Origin: Rhodocyclales bacterium
GTDB lineage: Bacteria > Pseudomonadota > Gammaproteobacteria > Burkholderiales > Rhodocyclaceae
Length of the DNA: 64,000 bases
Assembly: GCA_026399435.1 (NCBI GenBank)
Contig: JAPLQX010000015.1
Location: 1-64,000, forward strand
Reading direction: 5' to 3'
The notes beneath the pieces were generated by a model. It was not told where the DNA came from. It saw nothing but the letters and a program-made list of their open reading frames with translations, and ran no database searches. The first letter of the stretch is position 1, and each line of letters begins with the position of its first letter. A program made the translations under genes and the position numbers. Shown here in pieces: positions 46,292 through 53,827 of this stretch.

Positions 46292-47916
46292 CGGCCCACC
46301 AGTTCTTCCATCGCCGCCGGCGTATCGACATCGGCGAAAATTGCATCGTCGTCGAAGGCCACGGCTTCGATCCGGTCGGCATGACGGCGCAGCACGTCGC
46401 GGGCGCCGACATCACCTTCCACGGCCTGCATTTCGGCGAAGAAGGCGCGCGGCCACAGGATCGGGTTGCCGCGCCGCCCGGCTTTCATCGGCACCACGAT
46501 CTTCGCTTGCTGCGGATCGAAGGCGGCGATCAGGCGGTCGATGTGCCCGCCATGAATGCAGGGCATGTCCGCCAGCAGAACCACCACGGCGTCGGCAGCG
46601 GCGGGCAGCGCCGCCAGGCCGCAGCGCAGCGAGGAGGCCATGCCCGTCGCATGCCCGACGTTGTGCGCGAATTCGACGTCGAGCCCTGCCAGGCAGGCTT
46701 GCACCTCTTCCGCCGCAAAGCCTGTGACGACGGTCACCGAAGTGCTGCGCGAAGCCAGCGCCGCATTCGCCACGCGACGCACCATGGGCACACCGCCGAC
46801 GGCTTGCAGCAACTTGTTGCCGCTGCCCATCCGCTGGCTGCTGCCTGCCCCCAGGACCAACGCGGCGACGCGGCGGCCGACCGGCGCCCGGACCGGCTCG
46901 GGCTGCGCCGACTTGTCTTCCTCATCGGCTTCCAGCGGGCTGCGGATCAGGCCGCCGACGCCCATGGCCATGATCTGTTCGGCCGCCATCGGCAATCCCG
47001 CCAGCATGCGCTGCAAGACCCAGTCGAGGCCGTTGCTGCGCCGCGAACGGGCGCAACCGGGAAGGATAATGACGGGCACCGCGCCCACGCGCGCAAGCAG
47101 CAGCATGTTGCCGGGTTCCACCGGCATGCCGAAATGCACGATCTCGCCACCTGCCGCGACGATGGCGGCAGGAACGGTATCGGTCCTGTCCTTGGGCACC
47201 GTAGCGCCGGCGATCAGTATCAGCGAGCAGCCGGCCGCGAGTGCCTCCTGCACTGCCGCGGCGACGGCGTCGGTGCGATGCGCGCAGCGCTGCACCAGGC
47301 CGAGATGGCTGCCGAGATCTTCCAGACGGCGGCGGCTGCTATTGACGGCGGCGATGGTGTTGCGTGGCGAATCATTGGGCTGTTCGGTGACGATCAGCGC
47401 CGCGCGCTGCGGCCGGAACGGCAGCAGCGCCAAGGCACCCTGTTCCCCAACCTGCCCCGCCTGAGCAATGCAGGCCGCGATCAGGCTGCGGCTCACCGCC
47501 AGCGGAATGATCTTGACCGTGGCGACGACGGCGCCGCCCCTGACCGCCGAATGCGGCGGCAAAGTGGCTACGGTGACCGACTCGTCGAGCCGGTTGATCC
47601 GGTTGATGATGTCGGCATCGACTGTCACCAGGCCGCGCTCCGCAGCGTACAGGTTGCAGCGGCCGGCATGCGGCACGCGTGCGGCAACGCCTATACCGAC
47701 AAGGGCCGCGGCAACGGCGCCGGCAGCGGCGTTTTCATCGAGATCGTCGGCGTCCAGGCGCGCACCGTTGACCCGCTGGATTCCGGCGGCAACGAGAACC
47801 TGTAGGTCGGCGCTGGTGAGACGGCGACCTTTCTTCATGATCTGGTCTGGCAGGCGCAGGCTGTGTGCCAGCAGCAGGCCTTCGCATTCGGCCAGCGGAA
47901 ATTCGCCGAAGATCAC
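46288..47916 (-). CDS. MoeA-like/MocA fusion, molybdenum cofactor cytidylyltransferase
   Basis: A 542-residue fusion. The first 330 residues resemble a molybdopterin-binding domain (NDSPRNTIAAVNSS, LILIAGATVPKDRTD, HFGMPVEPGNMLLL). The C-terminal part (about 345-540) is a MobA/MocA nucleotidyltransferase with LVLGAGSSQRMGSGNKLL, VVVLLADMPCIHGGH and GNPILWPRAFF. MocA attaches CMP to molybdopterin, giving the MCD cofactor used by xanthine-oxidase-family enzymes. The fusion is found in other bacteria with such enzymes. Coupled by overlaps to both neighbours, it almost certainly serves the hydroxylase at 17-20.7 kb. Confidence 0.86.
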   Translation of the reverse strand: MIFGEFPLAECEGLLLAHSLRLPDQIMKKGRRLTSADLQVLVAAGIQRVNGARLDADDLDENAAAGAVAAALVGIGVAARVPHAGRCNLYAAERGLVTVDADIINRINRLDESVTVATLPPHSAVRGGAVVATVKIIPLAVSRSLIAACIAQAGQVGEQGALALLPFRPQRAALIVTEQPNDSPRNTIAAVNSSRRRLEDLGSHLGLVQRCAHRTDAVAAAVQEALAAGCSLILIAGATVPKDRTDTVPAAIVAAGGEIVHFGMPVEPGNMLLLARVGAVPVIILPGCARSRRSNGLDWVLQRMLAGLPMAAEQIMAMGVGGLIRSPLEADEEDKSAQPEPVRAPVGRRVAALVLGAGSSQRMGSGNKLLQAVGGVPMVRRVANAALASRSTSVTVVTGFAAEEVQACLAGLDVEFAHNVGHATGMASSLRCGLAALPAAADAVVVLLADMPCIHGGHIDRLIAAFDPQQAKIVVPMKAGRRGNPILWPRAFFAEMQAVEGDVGARDVLRRHADRIEAVAFDDDAIFADVDTPAAMEELVGR

Positions 47917-48620
47917 CCGCGTTCGCCCTTGTAGCGGACCTGGATCACTTCGGCGAGGATGGCCACCGCGATTTCGGCGGGCGAGCGGCCGCCGAGACCG
48001 AGGCCGATCGGCGAATGGATGCGGCCGACGAGTTCGCCCAGCCCCGCGGCGCTCAATCGCTCCAGCCGCTTTTCATGCGTGCGCCGGCTGCCCAGTGCGC
48101 CAATGTAGAAGGCCTTGCTGGGCAGGGCCAGTTCGAGCGCCGGGTCATCGAGCTTCGGATCATGCGAGAGGGCCACCAGCGCCGTCGCGTCGTCAAGGCC
48201 CAACCGGGCCAGCGCTTCGTCGGGCCACTCGTCGCTCAGTTGCACGCTGGGAAAGCGCTCGGGCGAAGCGAAAGCTCCGCGCGGATCGATCACCACGACC
48301 TCGAAGCCGGCCGCGTCGGCCATCTTCGACAGCGCCTGCGCGATATGCACGGCGCCAACGATCAGCATGCGCGGCGACGGCACATAGGCCCGTGCGAACA
48401 AGCCCTCGGCACCCGGGAGCACGCCGGACAGCGATGCGCTGCGCCCGGAGCTCATGAGGCTTCTGGCCGCGGCCAGTTCGGCCTGCGACAGCGTCAGTTC
48501 GCCATCGACGGTTTCGGCGTCCACCAGACACTGCACACCATCCGCGAGACGCGTCACTGCCACCAGCGCGCGTCGCCCGCGCTGTGCGTCGGCAATTCTC
48601 GCCAGCGCCTCGCGCTTCAT
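47913..48620 (-). CDS. XdhC-family maturation protein, Rossmann-domain part
   Basis: A 235-residue protein carrying the C-terminal domain of XdhC/CoxI: PRMLIVGAVHIAQALSKMAD, VVVIDPRGAFASPERFP, ALVALSHDPKLDD, YIGALGSRRTHEKRLERL and IHSPIGLGLGGRSPAEIAVA. The start at 48620 (MKREALARI) was chosen because the upstream frame overlaps the partner gene. XdhC binds sulfurated MCD cofactor and inserts it into the apoenzyme. Here the two XdhC domains are separate genes overlapping by 4 bp. Confidence 0.88.
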   Translation of the reverse strand: MKREALARIADAQRGRRALVAVTRLADGVQCLVDAETVDGELTLSQAELAAARSLMSSGRSASLSGVLPGAEGLFARAYVPSPRMLIVGAVHIAQALSKMADAAGFEVVVIDPRGAFASPERFPSVQLSDEWPDEALARLGLDDATALVALSHDPKLDDPALELALPSKAFYIGALGSRRTHEKRLERLSAAGLGELVGRIHSPIGLGLGGRSPAEIAVAILAEVIQVRYKGERG

Positions 48621-48940
48621 TCGACGGGCTCCACGAAGACCTGCACGCGGCCGCCGCAGGCAAGACCGACCTGCCAAGCCTGTTCGTCGCTGACGCCGAA
48701 CTCCAGCAACTGCGGGCGGCCGGAGGCCATGACCTCTCGCGCGGCGTCGATCACGGCGCCCTCGATGCAGCCGCCGGACACCGAGCCGACAAAATGTCCG
48801 GCTTCATCGACGGCGAGATGGCTGCCCTCGGGACGCGGCGAGGAACCCCAGGTGCTCACCACGGTCGCCAGCGCCGCTGACTTGCCCGCGGCCCGCCACT
48901 GCTGGAGGGTTTCGAACAGGGAATCGTTGTCTGATTGCAC
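48617..48940 (-). CDS. XdhC-family maturation protein, N-terminal domain
   Basis: About 107 residues from a GTG at 48940. It shows ATVVSTWGSSPRPEGSHLAV, FVGSVSGGCIEGAVIDAA and WQVGLACGGRVQVFVEP, the CoxI/XdhC N-terminal signature with its Cys residues. The open frame extends to an ATG at 49042, but the added stretch is unlike the family. It is the first gene of the maturation operon and is divergent from trpB2, sharing the control region with the operator at 49148-49167. No strong Shine-Dalgarno; a GGCAG is nearby. Confidence 0.82.
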   Translation of the reverse strand: MQSDNDSLFETLQQWRAAGKSAALATVVSTWGSSPRPEGSHLAVDEAGHFVGSVSGGCIEGAVIDAAREVMASGRPQLLEFGVSDEQAWQVGLACGGRVQVFVEPVE

Positions 48941-49125
48941 GTTGTTTTCTGCCTTTTTTCGGGATGATCCCTGTCTGCGACAGGCGCCATCAACTCCGCT
49001 GACTCGTGGATTGTGCCGCAACTGGATCGAACTGCATGGCACTCGACGCCGAAGGGCAGCGGCACTGCTTTAAACATCGAGAATCTTCACACACGGAAGG
49101 CCGCAAAAAAACCATATCAAAGAGA

Positions 49126-49155
49126 TTGACATCACGGCATTTGTTTGCATACAGT
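49126..49155 (+). promoter_or_regulatory. Predicted sigma-70 promoter of trpB2
   Basis: TTGACA at 49126-49131 and TACAGT near 49150-49156 separated by 18 bp, the same arrangement as at 5850-5879. The -10 lies inside the operator pair. Confidence 0.5.
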
Positions 49156-49167
49156 GTACCGTATCCT
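49148..49167 (+). promoter_or_regulatory. Predicted GntR operator, copy 3 (two overlapping matches)
   Basis: GCATACAGTGTAC (49148-49160) and GTGTACCGTATCC (49155-49167) match copy 1 at 9-10 and 11 of 13 positions. They overlap by 6 bp, so one or two dimers could bind. The site serves both the plus-strand trpB2 and, 208 bp away, the minus-strand maturation operon. Confidence 0.6.
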
Positions 49168-49289
49168 GAATTGGACTTGCCAGCCAAAGGCGAATACGGA
49201 CTTCCGTCGGCCTTCGAGCCATCTCTGATCCAAGATCGAAACGCAGCCGCTGCCCGAACCGCCCAAAATAATTGCCAAGGAGACAGGAC

Positions 49290-50660
49290 ATGAGCCAGAC
49301 CCGCATCATGCTGGATGAAAGCGAGATACCAACCCATTGGTACAACGTAGTCGCCGATATGCCGAATCCGCCGCTGCCACCGCTGGCGCCCGACGGCAAT
49401 CCGGTGACACCGGAGCAGATGCTGGCGATCTTCCCCGGCAACCTGCTTGAGCAGGAGATGAGCGCCGAACGCTGGATCAAGATTCCCGAAGAGGTTCGTG
49501 AAATTTACAAACTGTGGCGTCCGACGCCCCTGATGCGGGCGCACCGTCTGGAGAAAATGCTCGGCACGCCGGCGAAGATTTTCTACAAATACGAAGGCGT
49601 CAGCCCGTCCGGTTCGCACAAGACCAACACCTCGGTGCCGCAGGCCTATTACAACAAGCAGGCCGGCTTTTCGCGCCTGACCACCGAGACCGGCGCCGGC
49701 CAATGGGGTTCGGCACTGTCCTTTGCCGGGCAGTTGTTCGACATCGATGTACGCATCTACATGGTGAAGATCAGCTACGAACAGAAGCCCTACCGTCGTT
49801 CGATGATGCAGACGTGGGGCGCCAACGTCTTCCCCAGCCCGACCGACATGACCCAGGCCGGCCGCGATGCACTGGCCAAGGACCCGAACAACCAGGGCAG
49901 TCTCGGCTTGGCGATTTCCGAGGCCGTTGAAGAAGCCGCATCGCGCAAAGACACCAACTATGCGCTGGGTTCCGTGCTCAACCATGTGCTGTTGCACCAG
50001 ACGATCATCGGCCAGGAAGCCAAAAAGCAGCTGGAAAAGGTGGGGGAATATCCCGACATGGTCTTCGCACCCTGCGGCGGCGGATCGAACTTTGCCGGCA
50101 TCGCTTTTCCCTTCCTCGCCGACAAGGCGGCCGGCAAGAAGGTGCGTCTGGTGGGTGTCGAGCCGACGTCCTGCCCCTCGATGACCAAGGGCGTGTATGC
50201 CTATGACTACGGCGATGTCTCCGGCTACACCCCGCTGATGAAGATGTACACGCTGGGCCACAATTTCATGCCGCCGGGCATTCATGCCGGCGGTCTGCGC
50301 TATCACGGCGAGTCGCCGCTGGTATCCCAGCTCTATCACGAGAAACTGATCGAAGCCGTGGCGGTCCCTCAGGTGGCGACGTTCGCCGCGGGGGTGATGT
50401 TTGCCAAGGCCGAAGGCATCATACCGGCGCCGGAGTCCTGCCACGGGATTCGTGCGGTGATCGACGAGGCCTTGCGCTGCAAGGAATCCGGAGAGCCGAA
50501 AACGCTGCTCTTCAACCTGTCGGGACACGGTCACTTCGATATGGCGTCCTACGACCGCTATCTTTCCGGCAAGCTGGAAGACTTCGATTATCCGAAGGCA
50601 CTCGTGGATGAGGCGCTCAAGGACCTGCCGAAGGTCGACTGGCCGCCGAAGGCTGCCTGA
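49290..50660 (+). CDS. trpB: Stand-alone tryptophan synthase beta chain, TrpB2 type
   Basis: A 456-residue PLP enzyme. Its N-terminus and [20 protein letters not shown], carrying the PLP Lys, plus [16 protein letters not shown] identify TrpB2 rather than the TrpA-partnered TrpB1. ATG 49290 follows AGGAG at 7 bp; a TTG 18 bp upstream was rejected. There is no trpA nearby. TrpB2 joins indole with serine or phosphoserine. Placement between Moco maturation genes and 2-aminobenzoyl-CoA genes, with the regulon operator, suggests indole capture into tryptophan or another catabolic PLP reaction. Followed by a strong terminator. Confidence 0.9.
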   Translation: MSQTRIMLDESEIPTHWYNVVADMPNPPLPPLAPDGNPVTPEQMLAIFPGNLLEQEMSAERWIKIPEEVREIYKLWRPTPLMRAHRLEKMLGTPAKIFYKYEGVSPSGSHKTNTSVPQAYYNKQAGFSRLTTETGAGQWGSALSFAGQLFDIDVRIYMVKISYEQKPYRRSMMQTWGANVFPSPTDMTQAGRDALAKDPNNQGSLGLAISEAVEEAASRKDTNYALGSVLNHVLLHQTIIGQEAKKQLEKVGEYPDMVFAPCGGGSNFAGIAFPFLADKAAGKKVRLVGVEPTSCPSMTKGVYAYDYGDVSGYTPLMKMYTLGHNFMPPGIHAGGLRYHGESPLVSQLYHEKLIEAVAVPQVATFAAGVMFAKAEGIIPAPESCHGIRAVIDEALRCKESGEPKTLLFNLSGHGHFDMASYDRYLSGKLEDFDYPKALVDEALKDLPKVDWPPKAA

Positions 50661-50682
50661 TCGGCGAGCAAGCTGATGTTGT

Positions 50683-50713
50683 AAGAAAGGGAGCCGAGGC
50701 TCCCTTTCTTTTT
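50683..50713. terminator. Rho-independent bidirectional terminator
   Basis: AAGAAAGGGAGCC and GGCTCCCTTTCTT form a perfect 13-bp stem with a 2-nt loop, followed by TTT and preceded by A-rich sequence. It lies between convergent trpB2 and the zinc-ribbon gene and can serve both. Confidence 0.9.
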
Positions 50714-50734
50714 GCCAGCGGCACGCCCGATGGT

Positions 50735-50938
50735 TTACTTGGCGCTGTCCTGTCGCCCGGCCCCCTTGGCCGAGAATTCGACCAGCGCCTGCTGAAACTC
50801 CGCAATGGACGCGGCGGTGATTTCTTCGCCGCATTCGTAGCAGTAGGCGGTGCCCTTGAGCCGATCCACCCAGCGGCAGCCGCAGTGGTCGCAGGCCAAC
50901 TCCGGCGCGCCGCGCGGGTTGATGAAAATCATCTGCAC
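50735..50938 (-). CDS. Small zinc-ribbon protein
   Basis: A 67-residue protein with two Cys pairs, CDHCGC and CYECGE, spaced about 14 residues apart as in zinc ribbons. The tail (SIAEFQQALVEFSAK) is helical. It overlaps the preceding gene by 10 bp and is last in the reductase operon, beside the terminator. It may act as a small regulator or adaptor of the adjacent unknown proteins. No family name recognised. Confidence 0.7.
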   Translation of the reverse strand: MQMIFINPRGAPELACDHCGCRWVDRLKGTAYCYECGEEITAASIAEFQQALVEFSAKGAGRQDSAK

Positions 50939-51399
50939 GCTCCCAGAAAGGCCAGCCCTAGCGAGTCGAGGAAGTCCTCGTAGCCGGCGTCCTGGAGCTG
51001 GGCCTTGTTCTTGAACACGAAGAACATCATGCGGCCGCGGCGGATCAGGCGCTTGATGACCGTCAGTGTATCGCCGCCCAATTCGCCGAGCATGGTCTCC
51101 AGTGCCTCTTCGTCGGCCACCAGCAACAGATCGACCTTGGTCGACGCCATGCCGGCAAAACGCTCGATGCGCGCCGACATGCCGTTGTCTTCAAGCTGCC
51201 AGGCGAGCATCGGCACCTCTGACGCGACCTTCATGCCGTCCAGATGCTTGCCGGGAAGAATGCCCGAGGCTTCGCGCGAGACGAAGCCGATGCGCGAGCC
51301 CTGTACCATGTCGAGGAACAATTCGCGATGGCGATCCAGCATGGATTGCCACGAGGCGATCTCGCCGAAAGTTTGGTCAGTAGTAGCTGTAGTCATCAA
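50929..51399 (-). CDS. Unknown protein, paralogue of the neighbouring gene
   Basis: A 156-residue soluble protein with no known family. Its C-terminal half (VDLLLVADEEALETMLGE, LIRRGRMMFFVFKNKAQLQD, EDFLDSLGLAFL) aligns with the 51396-51785 product: both have an LLV-x-EEALET block, then RRGR/KxMxF, then a xxxLxxAGxxDFxxxL helix. This points to duplication. The pattern faintly recalls SCP2-like lipid or acyl-CoA binding folds, but that is weak. Overlaps its neighbours by 4 and 10 bp in the reductase operon. Confidence 0.7.
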   Translation of the reverse strand: MMTTATTDQTFGEIASWQSMLDRHRELFLDMVQGSRIGFVSREASGILPGKHLDGMKVASEVPMLAWQLEDNGMSARIERFAGMASTKVDLLLVADEEALETMLGELGGDTLTVIKRLIRRGRMMFFVFKNKAQLQDAGYEDFLDSLGLAFLGACR

Positions 51400-51785
51400 T
51401 GTTTGGGAGTCGCCAGTTCAAGCGCCTCAATAAAGTCCAGAATTCCGGCAGCCTCCAGCGCATCCCGCTGCTGCAGGAGGAAAGGCATGATTTTGCCGCG
51501 GCGTACCAGGCCAGCCATGCACGAATCGCCTTCGGCGCACACGGTCTCGAGCGCCGCCTCGCTCATGACCAGCAGCATGCCCCAGTCGGCGGGAAATCGT
51601 TCATCGTAGTCGCATTGCTCAACCGGGCGACCCTGGCTGCCCGGCCACCAGAGCCAGGCCGAGCCGCTCTTCGCCGCAAAATCCTCGCTGCCGACGAAGG
51701 CGACTGCCAGCGCTTCGCTCACCTCGACGTCGCCTGCAGGCATTGCCGCCAGAACTTGCCGCCAGGTCGACTCGTCAAGCTTCAT
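51396..51785 (-). CDS. Unknown protein, paralogue of the neighbouring gene
   Basis: A 129-residue soluble protein. It has EALAVAFVGSEDFAAKSGSA, then WGMLLVMSEAALETVCAEGD, LVRRGKIMPFLLQQRDALEA and AGILDFIEALELA. The latter half is related to the 50929-51399 product. It overlaps the Rid gene by ATGA. No catalytic motif is obvious. It is probably a substrate-binding or stabilising factor for the 2-aminobenzoyl-CoA enzymes; this is inference from operon position only. Confidence 0.7.
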   Translation of the reverse strand: MKLDESTWRQVLAAMPAGDVEVSEALAVAFVGSEDFAAKSGSAWLWWPGSQGRPVEQCDYDERFPADWGMLLVMSEAALETVCAEGDSCMAGLVRRGKIMPFLLQQRDALEAAGILDFIEALELATPKH

Positions 51786-52177
51786 GCGCCGGGAAGTACC
51801 GCCGTGGCTTCGATTTCGACCCTGGCGCCTTCCTCGACGAATCCGGCGACCTGCACCGCCGTCATCGCCGCGCCGTAGCTGCCGATGATCCTGCGGAAGA
51901 CGTCGCCGAGCTCCTTCTGTTTCGCCCAGTATTCCTCCTTGCTACCGAGGTACCAGGTCATGCGCACGATGTGCTCGGGCTTCGCTCCGGCCTCGGCGAG
52001 GATCGCGACGATGTTTTTCAGCGCCTGTTCGGCTTGAGTGACGATGTCGTCGCCAGGGAACTTGCAATTCTCGTCCCAGCCGACCTGCCCGGCGACGAAC
52101 ACCATTTCACCGCGTGCAACCACACCGTGGGCATAGCCCTTGGCCAGCGTCCAGCCCTTCGGCAATAAAGTCTTCAA
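51782..52177 (-). CDS. Rid/YjgF family protein lacking the usual catalytic Arg
   Basis: A 131-residue Rid fold: VFVAGQVGWDENCKFPGDDI, TQAEQALKNIVAILAEAGA and RVEIEATAVL. In RidA the deaminase Arg near position 105 occurs in a P/A-R-S block before the last strand; here that place reads GAAMTAVQVAG with Met, so classical enamine deaminase chemistry is doubtful. Family members in aminoaromatic pathways hydrolyse enamines or imines. It sits between a 2-aminobenzoate-CoA ligase and the unknown paralogues with 4-11 bp junctions. Confidence 0.85.
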   Translation of the reverse strand: MKTLLPKGWTLAKGYAHGVVARGEMVFVAGQVGWDENCKFPGDDIVTQAEQALKNIVAILAEAGAKPEHIVRMTWYLGSKEEYWAKQKELGDVFRRIIGSYGAAMTAVQVAGFVEEGARVEIEATAVLPGA

Positions 52178-52188
52178 TGTAAACCTCC

Positions 52189-53802
52189 TTAAGAATTCTG
52201 TCGCAGGCGGAAGCGCTGCAGCTTGCCGGTTTCGGTGCGCGGCAAGGTGGTGGCGAATTCGACCTGGCGCGGATACTTGTAGGGAGCGATGGTCTGCTTG
52301 ACGAAGTCCTGCAATTCCTTTGCCGTTGCCGGCGTCGGCTCGGCTTCCGGCCGCAACACGACGAAGGCCTTGACTATCTGGCCGCGCTCATCGTCGGCCA
52401 CGCCGATGACGCCGCACTCGGCCACCTTCGGATGGCGCAGCAAGGCATCCTCGACCTCCGGGCCGGCGATGTTGTAACCAGCCGAAATGATCATGTCATC
52501 GGTGCGCGAATGGTAGTGAAAGTAGCCCTCGGCATCCATCGAATAGGCATCGCCGGTGTAGTTCCAGCCGTTCTTGACATAACTGGCCTGGCGCTCGTCG
52601 GCGAGATAGCGGCAACCCGTGGGCCCCTTCACCGCCAGCTTGCCGACCTGCCCGATGGGCGCCGGTTTTCCGTCGTCGTCCATCACGCAGGCGAGATAGC
52701 CGGGTACCACGGTGCCGGTGGCGCCGGGCAGCGCGTGCGCTTCATCGGCCGAGATGAAGATGTGCATCAGTTCCGTGGCGCCAATGCCGTCGATCATCTC
52801 GATGCCGGTCGCCTCCTTCCACAGCGCGCGTGTCGCCGCTGGCAGGGCCTCGCCGGCAGAAACGCATTTGCGCAGGCTGCTGTTGCGCAGCGGCCCAGCG
52901 ATCGGCGCTATGGCGCGATAGGAAGTCGGCGCGGTAAACAGCACCGTGGCCTTGTAGTTGGCAATCGCATCGACCAGATCCTGCGGCGCCCCCTGCTCCA
53001 GCAATACCGTCGAGGCGCCGACGCTGAGCGGAAATAGCAGCAGCCCGCCGAGGCCGAAGGTGAAGGCCAGCGGCGGCGTGCCCATGAAGACATCGTCGGC
53101 GACCGGGCGCAAGACGTGCGGCGGCCAGCAAACGCAGGAAGCCATGACGTCGCGATGGAAATGCATGGTCGCCTTGGGTTGCCCGGTAGTACCCGAGGTG
53201 AAGGCCAGGAGGCAGGTATCGGTCAGCGCGGTATCGACGTTGCTGAAGGCCGTCGATTGCTTCGCCATTGCCGCTTCGAGCCCCTCTGCCGACGTATCGT
53301 TGAAATGGCGGACGTGCTGCAGTTCCGGGCACTCTGCCGCTGCGCCCTTCAGTTCGTCTGCCAGGCGCAGATCGCAAAGCGCATGGGTCACGCGCGCCTT
53401 GGTGATGACGTGCTTGAGTTCCTTCGCCCGCAGCAGCGGCATGGTCGCCACCGCGACGGCGCCGGCCTTCATTACGGCAAACCAGCACGCGGCCATCATC
53501 GGATTGTTTGGCGCCCGCAGCAGCACGCGATTGCCGGGCACCATGCCCATGTCCCTGACCAGCACATTGGCGATGCGGTTGGCGCGCTCCTGCAGATCGG
53601 CGTAGGTCCAGCGCACACCCGGCGCCTGGATGCACAACCGTGCGCCGCGCCCTTCCGCCACGTGGCGGTCGAGCAAGGGGTCGGAACAGTTCAGGCGCTC
53701 GGGAAACCTGAGCGCCGGCAAGTCGAAAAGGAACTCCGGCTGCTGCTCCGGCGGCGGCAGATTGTCGCGGGTAAAGGTATCGACATGGGCGCTGTAGGAC
53801 AT
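52189..53802 (-). CDS. Probable 2-aminobenzoate-CoA ligase
   Basis: An AMP-forming benzoate-CoA-ligase-type enzyme of 537 residues. The N-terminus (SAHVDTFTRDNLPPPEQQPE, then FLFDLPALRFPERLNC) looks like bacterial 2-aminobenzoate-CoA ligases. It has AFTSGTTGQPKATMHFHRD, GIGATELMHIFISA, NYTGDAYSMDAEGYFHYHSR and LPRTETGKLQRFRLRQ. It makes 2-aminobenzoyl-CoA from free anthranilate, so the operon can use anthranilate as well as the thiolase product. It lies 25 bp after the reductase and 11 bp before the Rid gene. Confidence 0.82.
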   Translation of the reverse strand: MSYSAHVDTFTRDNLPPPEQQPEFLFDLPALRFPERLNCSDPLLDRHVAEGRGARLCIQAPGVRWTYADLQERANRIANVLVRDMGMVPGNRVLLRAPNNPMMAACWFAVMKAGAVAVATMPLLRAKELKHVITKARVTHALCDLRLADELKGAAAECPELQHVRHFNDTSAEGLEAAMAKQSTAFSNVDTALTDTCLLAFTSGTTGQPKATMHFHRDVMASCVCWPPHVLRPVADDVFMGTPPLAFTFGLGGLLLFPLSVGASTVLLEQGAPQDLVDAIANYKATVLFTAPTSYRAIAPIAGPLRNSSLRKCVSAGEALPAATRALWKEATGIEMIDGIGATELMHIFISADEAHALPGATGTVVPGYLACVMDDDGKPAPIGQVGKLAVKGPTGCRYLADERQASYVKNGWNYTGDAYSMDAEGYFHYHSRTDDMIISAGYNIAGPEVEDALLRHPKVAECGVIGVADDERGQIVKAFVVLRPEAEPTPATAKELQDFVKQTIAPYKYPRQVEFATTLPRTETGKLQRFRLRQNS

Positions 53803-53827
53803 GACATCACTCCATCAATGCGCCGCC

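Larger units (their letters stand above)
48941..49289. promoter_or_regulatory. Divergent control region of the maturation operon and trpB2
   Basis: 349 bp between two divergent units. It contains the promoter at 49126 and the operator pair at 49148-49167. The rest toward xdhC shows no recognised element. Confidence 0.5.

Noticed and set aside
46201-47805. Plus-strand 534-residue open frame opposite the MocA-like fusion
   Set aside because: Antisense to a clear MocA/MoeA-type gene coupled to neighbours; composition is typical of a shadow.
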